This document shows positions 7,804 to 17,900 of a stretch of DNA of 64,000 nucleotides, one piece after another (within the stretch, counting starts at the first letter, position 1; every line of letters begins with the position of its first letter). The position numbers were made by a program, and so were the translations under genes. The notes below the pieces were generated by a model, which worked only from the letters and a program-made list of their open reading frames with translations, was not told where the DNA came from and did not search any database. Origin of the DNA: Akkermansiaceae bacterium UBA2381 (lineage in GTDB: Bacteria; Verrucomicrobiota; Verrucomicrobiia; Verrucomicrobiales; DEV007); contig DDSV01000018.1 of assembly GCA_002344215.1 (NCBI GenBank), positions 146,234 to 210,233 on the forward strand, given 5' to 3'.

Positions 7804-8532
7804 ATGAAAGAGGTCGAAGCGCAAAAGAGGGAGGCGACGCTCAGATTGGAGGTGGTCGCGGTGGTTCTTGTCGTGAGTGCCTTCCTCATTGCGATCCGCT
7901 TTCTGCCGATTCGAGAAGCTCTGGAAAACGCTTCGAGCCGGATTGATTCGCTCGGATTCTGGGGTCCGCTTGCTTTTATCTCGCTCTATATCACCTGTAC
8001 TGTCCTGATGATCCCCCGGTCTATCCTGTCGGTCGGGGCCGGACTCCAGTTCGGGCTGCTCCCCGGATTTCTCTGGGTAATCCTCGGGGCGAATCTCGGA
8101 GCGAGCCTGGCCTTTATCATTTCACGATATCTTGTCAGAAATGCGGTGGAACGGTGGCTCAAGGACAGGGCGAATTTTCAGACTATCGTTCGCGCGGTCG
8201 ATGGCGATGGATGGAGGATTGTTGCCCTGACGCGCCTTTCCCCGGTCTTCCCTTTCGCGCTGGTGAATTACGCCTTCGGGGTCACCAAGATACGCTGGGC
8301 GCATTTTGCGGCAGGTTCGTTCTTCGGCATGCTGCCGGGAACGATGCTCCTCGTTTCGGTTGGCTACGTGACCGATCTCGCCTCGGAGGCGGGCGAACCG
8401 GGGCCCGGGAGAATGGAAACGCTGGCGCTCGTCTGCGCGTTTGTAGTGGCGATCGCGGCAACCGCCATTATTACCCGCTTCGCGAGAGAGGCCCTGAGAC
8501 GCAGGGCGGAGATCGGTCCTTCCAAACAATGA
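7804..8532 (+). CDS. TVP38/TMEM64 (VTT domain) membrane protein
   Basis: A 242-residue polytopic inner-membrane protein of the DedA/VTT superfamily. The first helix is at about residues 17-36. The VTT core contains LMIPRSILSVGAGLQFGLLPGF, a GANLGASLAFIISRY segment, and the typical LTRLSPVFPFALVNYAFGVTKI. Family members act as lipid scramblases or transporters in several organisms, but the bacterial TVP38 branch is poorly characterised. It converges on the MobA-FdhD gene, with only 13 bases between the stops. Confidence 0.88.
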   Translation: MKEVEAQKREATLRLEVVAVVLVVSAFLIAIRFLPIREALENASSRIDSLGFWGPLAFISLYITCTVLMIPRSILSVGAGLQFGLLPGFLWVILGANLGASLAFIISRYLVRNAVERWLKDRANFQTIVRAVDGDGWRIVALTRLSPVFPFALVNYAFGVTKIRWAHFAAGSFFGMLPGTMLLVSVGYVTDLASEAGEPGPGRMETLALVCAFVVAIAATAIITRFAREALRRRAEIGPSKQ

Positions 8533-8545
8533 ACTGGACCGGTAG

Positions 8546-9940
8546 TCAGGCGTCCTCGTGACCCGGGACTTTTCCGGCATAGACATTAAATCCCCTTTCC
8601 CGAAGAAAGCCGACGAGGACCTGACCGCTCTCCTGCGCCAGCTTGACGGCCAGACTGCTCGGAGCGGAAATCCCGGCGACGACTGGAATTCGGGCCGCGA
8701 GCGATTTCTGCATCAGCTCGAAGGAGATGCGTCCGCTGACCAGCAGGATCACCCCGGTCAGAGAGATCCCGTTCCGCAGGGCATGTCCGATGACCTTATC
8801 GAGTGCGTTGTGCCGGCCGACATCCTCCCGCAGAAGCAGCAGCCCTCCTTCCCGGTCAAAGAGGGCGGAAGCGTGCAGTCCCCCGGTGCGATCAAAGGTT
8901 TCCTGGGCCTCCCTCAATCTCGCGGGCAGGCTGAGGAGAAGACCGGCCTCCGGAACGAAGGAGGGCTCAACCGGCGGAAAATGTTGAAAGACCGATGCGA
9001 TCGTCGCTTTTCCGCAGACGCCGCAACTGCTCGAGGTAAAAACATGGCGGGTCAGTCCGGAAAGGTCCGGTTCGTGGAGGAGCCGTACGTCGAGGGTGTT
9101 TCCGATACCATCAGGATCGACCTCCGGGCAGTGGACGATCTCGGCGATCTCGTTGGCGCTGGAGATGAGGCTCTCGGTGAAGAGGAACCCGGTGGCGAGG
9201 TCGTCGTCATGTCCGGGGGTCCGCATCGTCACCGCGACACTCGTGCCGTTGACCCGGAGTTCGAGCGGCTCCTCCGATGCGACCCGGTCGGTTTCGCTTT
9301 GAAACCCACTTTCGAGGCGGAAGCGGCGAATGGAGACGGCCTCGTCACATTGCCCCTGCTCGATGGAGGCAAGGTCCCCCGGCCGGTTGAGGTTGGAAAA
9401 AAAGCGCTCAACCCGGCTGGTGATCGGCAGCGGAGCAATCAGTCCCGCCGCCTCCGCCTCGTCGAGCAGGTCCTGCAGCTTTCGATTCCCTTGAGCAGTC
9501 CGTTCCCTGATCAAGCCGAGCATTTCCTCTCGAGGGTAAAGGGCGGCGAGGGGTTCCCACCGTCCTCCTGACTTCGGGACGATACCTTGCCCGGCACCGA
9601 GGAGGGTCCCGAGAAACTCCGCCTCCATGAGCGGGAGGTCGACCGCGAGAACCAGGACGTAGGCAGCGCGGCTGTTTTCAAAGATTGTTTTTAAACCACC
9701 CACCGGGCCGAGATCCGGCTCATCGTCAATGAGGCGGGTGATGCCTTCAAGAACCTGCGGGAAGGCCTGCTCCGCATTGGTGGAAAGCCAGAGTCGGCCC
9801 GGCTGAAGGGAGGCAAGTTTGCGCAACTGGCTGACGTAGAGCGGTTGGCCGCGCCAGTCAATGAAGGCCTTGTCGGTTTCGAAGCGGGTCGAGCGACCGC
9901 CGGCAAGGAGAGCTGCATCAAACTGAAGGGACTGAGACAT
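8546..9940 (-). CDS. MobA-FdhD fusion (molybdenum cofactor guanylyltransferase and sulfurtransferase)
   Basis: A 464-residue two-domain protein. Residues 1 to about 195 match MobA: ALLAGGRSTRFETDKAFIDW (nucleotide-binding loop and Lys), DLGPVGGLKTIF, and VDLPLM. MobA attaches GMP to the molybdenum cofactor. Residues about 205-464 match FdhD, including the paired cysteines in SSSCGVCGK (near residue 305) that relay sulfur from a cysteine desulfurase, and GGLHASALF, REDVGRHNALDKVIG and LVSGRISFELMQK. FdhD sulfurates the cofactor before insertion into formate dehydrogenase. The frame is continuous, so the fusion looks genuine. No formate dehydrogenase gene is in the window. Confidence 0.9.
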   Translation of the reverse strand: MSQSLQFDAALLAGGRSTRFETDKAFIDWRGQPLYVSQLRKLASLQPGRLWLSTNAEQAFPQVLEGITRLIDDEPDLGPVGGLKTIFENSRAAYVLVLAVDLPLMEAEFLGTLLGAGQGIVPKSGGRWEPLAALYPREEMLGLIRERTAQGNRKLQDLLDEAEAAGLIAPLPITSRVERFFSNLNRPGDLASIEQGQCDEAVSIRRFRLESGFQSETDRVASEEPLELRVNGTSVAVTMRTPGHDDDLATGFLFTESLISSANEIAEIVHCPEVDPDGIGNTLDVRLLHEPDLSGLTRHVFTSSSCGVCGKATIASVFQHFPPVEPSFVPEAGLLLSLPARLREAQETFDRTGGLHASALFDREGGLLLLREDVGRHNALDKVIGHALRNGISLTGVILLVSGRISFELMQKSLAARIPVVAGISAPSSLAVKLAQESGQVLVGFLRERGFNVYAGKVPGHEDA

Positions 9941-10244
9941 AGGGTATCAGGACGTCCGGTCGGTTACACCGGTCTGGTCTTCGACCGAACCCGGTGCCAA
10001 CCAGACCTCACCATTGTTCGGTGACTCCCCGACCCGTGCAAGTCGGGATATGGAACGTTCCGGGTCTCACTTCAATCTCCGAGGCGCTTCAGTGTCGCTC
10101 TCGATTCGTAAACGGGCGCCGAATTTCAGGAAGGACGGGACTGACCACAGTGAAAGGGTAGGGAATCCCGATAAGCGTTCAGTCCGAATATTATGGATTT
10201 TATAAATTTATGTTTGATTTCTAAAAAGAATTAAGTATTTTTGT
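9941..10244. other. 304-base intergenic region upstream of the secretion locus
   Basis: No credible gene. The 5' part is GC-rich and holds a hairpin element at 10022-10053: TGACTCCC overlapping CCCGAC, an 8-base loop, GTCGGG, then ATATGG, similar to the element at thiE. The last 60 bases (about 10185-10244) are strongly AT-rich and probably contain the promoter of the TolC-type gene; I do not assign -35/-10 boxes. Confidence 0.5.
10022..10053 (+). repeat. Hairpin element related to the one at thiE
   Basis: A 6-bp stem (10028-10033 with 10042-10047) around the 8-base loop CCGTGCAA, led by TGACTCCC and trailed by ATATGG. The thiE copy has the same leader, an 8-base loop also starting CC, and an AAATG trailer. 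Confidence 0.4.
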
Positions 10245-11852
10245 ATGGAAATTATGAATTCAATAATACCTCGGATAAATTTCGCATCTTCTGTCGTGAG
10301 TTTTGCGGCAATTGTTTCCTTTTGCTGGGGAACGAGCGTCGTCAAAGCGCAGACTCTGAAAGAGGCGGTTTGTATGATGCTGGAGTTTGAGCCCGAGCTC
10401 AACGCGGCTGAATACGACACGCTCAGCAGTCGCGAGGATCAGAAAATTGTTCGCTCCAAGCTTCTTCCGCATCTCTCGGTGAATGGATCGAGTGGATACT
10501 CTCAGCGGGATCGCTCCACTGACGGGCTTCTTGAGACCGGCGATTCGCTTCTCCAGCGGAGGGTTGGCGTTTCACTTCGCCAGCTCTTGTATGACGGAGG
10601 CATGGCGGTGAACGAGGCGCGCTCCTCACGGAACACCTTTCTTGCTCAGCAGTATCTCGAGAAAAGCATGATTGAGACCCGGGTGGTCGATCTGAGCGAA
10701 GTCTACCTTGAAGTCATTCGGACGAAAAGACAGATTACCCTTGCCGAAGAGAACGTCGCCAACCACGAGCGGATGCGTGACATGCTTCACGAGCGGGTCA
10801 AGGCGGGAGGCAGTCGCGCCGACCTGGCCCTTATTCAGGGGCGTCTTGGTCTTGCCGCCAACACCCTCGCCACCGCGAAGCTGGCCGCACGTCTCGCAGA
10901 AGGCCGGTTCGAGCGACTGACCGGTCAGTTGCCAGTTTCCCTGAGTTTTCCCGAGATCCCGCAGCTGCCCGGTTCCAAGGAGGCGATCGACCTGAGCAAC
11001 AATCATGACTACCTCGCCGCTTCGGAAGCTCTCGAAGCAGCGGAACACCGGTCGCGTGCGGCGAAGGGTTATAATCATCCGAAGATCTATTTCGACGGTG
11101 GAGCAACCTCCGGCAGAGATCTGAATGGCGTGCCCGGAGACGACAATGAGGTAAGCGCCGTCGTTGTCGCCAGTTGGGACCTGTTTGCGGGCGGTTATAA
11201 CAACGGAGTCAAGGATCGCGAACATTTCCAGGTCGGCAAATACGAGGAGTTGAAGCGTACCGCTGATCTCCAGCGCGATTACAATTTGAGTGTCCTCTGG
11301 CAGGAGCGGGAGGGCTCAGCCGCCTCCATCGAGGCCCTTGCCGAATACGCGAGGGAGCTGGATGGCGTTGCCAGCGACTATCAGGAACAGTTCGAAGTTG
11401 GCCGCCAGGAGCTTCTGAATATTCTGGATGTGCAGTCGGAAAAATACACCGCTCAATCCCGTCTCCTCGATGCAAAGTTTGAGTACGACACCTCAGCGTT
11501 CCGGGTGCTTGGCGTGCAGGGGCATGCAACCGAAAGAATTCTGGGCCCTGAAGGCTGCAAAGAGTGTTTTGGAGCAGACAAAACTGCGATCGCCGCAGTG
11601 GATGAGGTCGCGCCTTTTGACGTAGCCGACCCGGATTGTCGTGTTCCCCTGACACAGACCGAACTCATGCAGGGCAAGTTCGATTCAGTGGGACCCGAAG
11701 CGGAACACGATTCGCTCCACCAGGCTTATTATGTTGAAAGGCAGCAGTTCCCGCTTGAACCCAGCGCCGACTGTAAGCCCCTCGGTGGTGTCTTTAAGCT
11801 CAAGCGTCGCGGGAGCGCGGCGGAAACTGGTGAGGTTCCGATCTTCAAGTAA
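10245..11852 (+). CDS. TolC-type outer-membrane efflux protein for type I secretion
   Basis: A 535-residue outer-membrane factor. Two ATGs (10245 and 10254) precede a signal peptide ending near VVKAQ. TolC-family features include the first heptad helix AVCMMLEFEPELNAAEYDTL, VSLRQLLYDGG, EVYLEVIRTKRQITLAEEN, and the second half VASWDLFAGGYNNGVK and YQEQFEVGRQELLNILDVQSE. The family core ends near residue 420. The remaining 110 residues are an unusual tail containing a CxxC (EGCKECFG) and two more cysteines. It lies 82 bases upstream of the giant adhesin gene, so it is taken as the outer-membrane channel of that system. An AT-rich region precedes it. Confidence 0.88.
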   Translation: MEIMNSIIPRINFASSVVSFAAIVSFCWGTSVVKAQTLKEAVCMMLEFEPELNAAEYDTLSSREDQKIVRSKLLPHLSVNGSSGYSQRDRSTDGLLETGDSLLQRRVGVSLRQLLYDGGMAVNEARSSRNTFLAQQYLEKSMIETRVVDLSEVYLEVIRTKRQITLAEENVANHERMRDMLHERVKAGGSRADLALIQGRLGLAANTLATAKLAARLAEGRFERLTGQLPVSLSFPEIPQLPGSKEAIDLSNNHDYLAASEALEAAEHRSRAAKGYNHPKIYFDGGATSGRDLNGVPGDDNEVSAVVVASWDLFAGGYNNGVKDREHFQVGKYEELKRTADLQRDYNLSVLWQEREGSAASIEALAEYARELDGVASDYQEQFEVGRQELLNILDVQSEKYTAQSRLLDAKFEYDTSAFRVLGVQGHATERILGPEGCKECFGADKTAIAAVDEVAPFDVADPDCRVPLTQTELMQGKFDSVGPEAEHDSLHQAYYVERQQFPLEPSADCKPLGGVFKLKRRGSAAETGEVPIFK

Positions 11853-11934
11853 TCGCCTCTGCCGTCCCTTCAAACCTATCCAGAAGTCTTTCCGTTCCCT
11901 TTCTACTTTTTCCTGTCTCTAACGCCGCCTGATC

Positions 11935-14900
11935 ATGAACTATTTCATTCTCATCAAAAACGCCGAAGGCGAAAGCCGTCTCGTCCCGATCTCTGACATC
12001 AACGAGATTTCTGTTGTCGCAGGAGACGACATTGTCGTCATGGATGAACAGGGAAATCCTGTGGATGTAAGCTTACGGCCTGACGGGAAGGATCTCGTGG
12101 TCGATTTCAAGAACGGCGAAAACGTCGTGCTGAAAGGGTTTTATGAGATTGAAGAGGGAGGCGATCCCATCACGATCAGTCTGAATCCGAAAGAGCCGGT
12201 CGATGCGGGGTATGAGTTCAACAGCCAGACGGGAAACCTGCCGAATGCCAAGTCTTTTACCCTGATGCGCTACTCTAATACGGAGTACGTCAGTTTTGTT
12301 GAGCAGATCGACGAGTTGGGGTTGGCCCGATTCGGTGGAACCTTTGCAGCACAACCGTCGGGAATCGGCGGCGGCAGCGGCTGTGCCTGCCCCGAAAATC
12401 GGGATCCGGATGCCGTTGACGATGCAGGCGAGACAGATCAGAACACGCCACTGGTCATCACCGTCCTCGCCAATGACACGGACCTGAATGTGGACGACGC
12501 CCTCGTCGTCAAAGGGGTGGATCAGCCGGTGAGAGGTAGTGTTTCAATCAATGCCGAGAATCAGCTCATCTTCGACCCCGGGAGCGATTTTGCTTATCTC
12601 GGTGCGGGCGAGTCCGAAGTGGTCTCGTTCAACTATTCCATCTTTGACGGAAACGGAGGCACTGACACGGCAACCGTCACCATTACCGTATATGGAGTCG
12701 ACGATGCATCCGTCACTGCACCCGATTCGGGAGTGACCGACGAAGAAACGCCGTTGACGATCGACGTACTTGCCAATGACTACGATCCCGATACCAACGA
12801 GAATCCCCTTTGGATTGATTCCGTGACCCAGCCTCTACTTGGCTTCGTCACAAACAACATCAACGATGTGACCTTTGATCCCGGGACCGATTTCAACTAC
12901 CTGGCTGCCGGAGAAACGGCAACAGTTACCTTTACCTACACAACCAACACCGGGGTCACCGAAAGTGTGACGGTGACGGTCAACGGAGTCAATGACGCTC
13001 CCGATGCGAATGATGATGACCGGTCAACCGATCAGAACACTCCCCTCATCATCGATGCACTGACCAACGACACCGACCCGGATGGGACGGATTCCCTCTC
13101 CATTGTCGGAGTGACCCAGCCCGGAAAAGGAACGGTGACCTACAATGCGGGCGACCTCACCTTTGATCCGGGAAACGATTTCGACGACCTGGGGGCTGGC
13201 GAAACGGAGACCGTGACGTTTACCTATTCGATCTCTGACGGAAATGGGGGAACCGATACCGCGACGATCACGGTGACGATCAATGGAGTTGATGATGCAA
13301 CGGTCACAGCTCCTGATGCGGCGGTGACAAATGAAGACGCCCCGGTGACGATCAATGTACTGGCGAATGACAGCGACGCCGACTCAAGCGACATTCCGCT
13401 GACTATCACCGCAGTGACCCAACCGGTTCTGGGCACGGTCGTGAATAATGGAAGCGATGTGACCTTCAATCCTGGTTCTGACTTCCAGTACCTCGCTGCC
13501 GGCGAGACAGCCACGGTTACTTTCACCTACACGACGGACACTGGCGCGACCGAAAACGTTACCGTAACGATCAACGGGGTGAATGACGGCCCCGATGCGA
13601 TCGATGATGACCGGACCACGGATCAAAACACCGCGCTCACGATCAATGCGATCAGCAACGATACCGACGCGGACACAAGCGACGTGTTGCTTATCACCGG
13701 AGTCGACCAACCTGCCCGTGGCACGGCCTCGATCAACGGAAGCAACCAGATCGTGTTCGATCCAGGCATTGATTTTGACGATCTGGGAGCGGGAGAAACC
13801 GCAACGGTAACCTTCAACTATTCGATCTCTGACGGAAACGGAGGAACCGATACGGCGACAATCACCGTGACGATCAATGGAGTTGATGATGCAACGGTCA
13901 CGGCTCCTGATGCGGCGGTGACAAACGAAGACGCCCCGGTCACGATCAATGTGCTGGTGAATGACAGCGACGTCGACTCAAGCGACAATCCGCTGACGAT
14001 CACCGCAGTGACGCAGCCCGCTCTGGGCACGGTCGTGAATAATGGAAGCGACGTGACTTTCAATCCTGGTTCTGACTTCCAGTACCTCGCTGCCGGCGAA
14101 ACAGCCACGGTTACTTTCACCTACACGACCGACACCGGCGCGACGGAGAACGTTACCGTGACGATCAACGGGGTGAATGACGGCCCCGACGCGATCGATG
14201 ACGACCGGACTACGGATCAGAACACCGCGCTCACGATCAATGCGGTCAGCAACGATACCGACGCGGATACGAGCGACGTGCTGCTCATCACCGGAGTCGA
14301 CCAACCTGCCCGTGGCACTGCCTCGATTAATGGAAGCAACCAGATCGTGTTTGATCCGGGCGATGATTTTGATGACCTGGGAGCGGGAGAAACCGCAACC
14401 GTGACCTTTAACTATTCGATCTCCGACGGGAACGGCGGAACCGATACCGCAACGATCACGGTGACAATCAATGGGGTCGATGATGCCACTGTTACCGCTC
14501 CAGACATTGCGGTGACCGATGAGGAAACCCCCGTGGTGATCAATGTGCTGGCGAACGACAGTGATGCTGATACGAGCGACACCCCCCTCACAATCACTTC
14601 GGTGACCCAGCCGATCCTCGGAACTGTGACGAACAACGGTACGAATGTCACCTTCGACCCGGGCACTGACTTCCAGGACCTCGCAGTCGGCGAGACTGCA
14701 ACGGTGACTTTCACCTACACGACCGATACGGGCGCGACGGAGAACGTTACGGTAACAATCAACGGAGTGAACGATGCTCCGAGCGCGATTGACGACACCG
14801 AGACCACTGATCAGAACAGCGTGGTCAATATTGATCTGGTGGGCCCCGCCGACTCGATCGGACCGGATAGCGACCCGGACGGAGATAGCCTGGTGATTTC

Positions 14901-17900
14901 GCAGATCAACGGCATCGCTGCCGGCGGAACGATTACGCTGGCCAGCGGAGCGCTCGTCACGGTGAACGCGAATGGAACCGTCGACTACAATCCGAACGGT
15001 GTGTTTGATGCGCTCGATGCCGGGGAGACGGCCATCGATACCTTTACCTACACCATTTCGGACGGCAACGGAGGAACTGATACCGCGACTGCCACGGTAA
15101 CGATCAACGGAGTCGAAGATGCGACCGTGACGGCTCCGGATACAGCCGTGACGAACGAAGACAGCCCGGTCACGATCAATGTGTTGGCGAACGACAGTGA
15201 TGTCGACTCAAGCGACATTCCGCTGGCGATTACCTCGGTGACCCAGCCGGTTCTCGGATCGGTGACAAACAATGGTACGAATGTGACGTTTAACCCCGGT
15301 TCGGACTTCCAGAACCTGGCTGCCGGAGAAACCGCTACCGTAACATTTACCTACACGACTGATACCGGAGCGACCGAAAATGTCACGGTGACGATCAACG
15401 GACTGAACGACGGACCTGATGCAATCAACGACGCCCGGACGACGGACCAGGACACTGCCATCATCATTAGTGCTCTGGGCAACGACACCGACCCCGATGC
15501 GAGCGACGCCCTTGTTATCACCGGTGTTACCCAGCCTGCCAGGGGAACGGTGACCTACAACGCCGGAAATCTTACCTTTGATCCCGGAAACGACTTTGAC
15601 GATCTTGATGCGGGCGAGTCAGCGACGGTGACTTTCAATTACTCGATCTCCGACGGAAACGGCGGAACTGACACCGCGACGATCACGGTGACAGTGAATG
15701 GAGTGGAAGACGCGACCGCTACGGCTCCCGATACGGCGGTCACAAGTGAAGACTCGCCTGTTACGATCAATGTACTGGCGAATGACAGCGATGCGGACAC
15801 AAGCGACATCCCGTTGACGATTACCGCAGTGACCCAACCGGTTCTGGGATCCGTGGTCAATAATGGTAGCGACGTGACCTTCAACCCTGGTTCTGACTTC
15901 CAGTACCTCGCTGCTGGCGAAACGGCCACGGTAACTTTCACCTACACGACCGACACCGGCGCGACGGAGAACGTCACCGTAACGATCAACGGCGTGAACG
16001 ACGGCCCCGATGCGATCGACGATGATCGCACGACCGATCAGGATACGGCTCTCGTAATCAATGCCATCGGCAACGACACCGATGCGGATACGAGCGACGT
16101 TCTCCTCATCACCGGAGTCGACCAACCTGCCCGGGGTACGGCCTCGATCAATGGAAGCAACCAGATTGTGTTCGATCCAGGTAATGATTTTGACGATTTG
16201 GGAGCGGGAGAGACCGCGACCGTGACGTTCAACTATTCGATCTCTGACGGCAACGGAGGAACTGATACCGCGACGATCACCGTAACGATCAACGGGGTCG
16301 ATGATGCCACCGTCACGGCTCCTGATGTTTCGGTCACGAACGAAGATACTCCTGTGTTAATCGACGTGCTTGCCAACGACAGCGACGCGGATTCGAACGA
16401 CAATCCGCTGGCAATCACCTCGGTGACCCAGCCAGTCCTCGGTTCGGTGGTAAACAACGGAACCAACGTCACCTTTAATCCGGGAACCGATTTCCAGGAT
16501 CTGGCGGCCGGCGAGAGCGCGACGGTAACTTTCACCTATACGACGGACACCGGCGCGACCGAAAACGTTACCGTAACGATCAACGGGGTGAATGACGGCC
16601 CCGATGCGATCGATGATTCCCGGACCACCGATCAGAACACCGCGCTAACGATCAACGCCATCGGCAACGATACCGATGCGGACACAAGCGACGTGTTGCT
16701 TATCACCGGAGTCGATCAACCTTCCCTCGGAACTGCGGCTATAAACGGAAGCAACCAGATCGTGTTCGATCCGGGCAATGATTTTGACTATTTGGGAGCG
16801 GGCGAGTCGGCGACCGTAACCTTCAACTATTCAATCTCTGACGGAAATGGGGGAACCGATACCGCGACGATCACCGTGACGATCAACGGGGTTGATGACG
16901 CCACCGTCACGGCTCCTGATGCGGCGGTGACAAATGAAGACGCCCCTGTCACGATCAATGTGCTGGCGAATGACAGCGACGCCGACTCAAGCGATATTCC
17001 GCTGACGATCGTCGGAGTGACTCAACCCGTTCTGGGCTCGGTGGTCAATAATGGCACCAACGTCACTTTCAATCCGGGTTCGGATTTCCAAAACCTTGCC
17101 GCCGGAGAAACGGCGACGGTGACCTTCACTTACACGACCGACACCGGAGCGACCGAAAACGTTACCGTGACCATCAACGGGGTGAATGACGGCCCCGATG
17201 CCATCGATGACGATCGGACAACTGATCAGGATACGGCTCTGGTAATCGATGCCATCACAAACGACACCGACGTGGATACGAGCGACTCCTTGTTCATCAC
17301 CGGAGTGGATCAACCTGCCCGTGGCACGGCCTCGATCAATGGAAGCAACCAGATTGTCTTTGATCCCGGTAACGATTTTGATGACCTTGACGCCGGGGAA
17401 ACCGCGACGGTCACGTTCAACTACTCCATCTCCGATGGAAATGGAGGAACCGATACCGCGACGATCACGGTGACGATCAATGGAGTTGATGATGCAACGG
17501 TCACGGCCCCCGATGCGGCGGTGACAAATGAAGACGCCCCGGTCACGATCAATGTGCTGGTGAATGACAGCGACGCCGACTCAAGCGACAATCCGCTGAC
17601 GATTACCGCAGTGACGCAGCCAGTCCTCGGATCGGTGGTGAACAATGGTACGAATGTGACTTTCAACCCGGGTTCGGACTTCCAGAACCTGGCGGCCGGC
17701 GAAAGCGCGACGGTGACCTTCACCTACACAACTGACACCGGAGCGACCGAAAATGTCACGGTGACGATCAACGGGGTGAATGACGGACCCGATGCGATCG
17801 ACGATAATCGCACGACCGACCAGAACACCGCGCTCACAATCAACGCGATCAGCAACGATACCGACGCGGATACGAGCGACGTGCTGCTCATCACCGGAGT

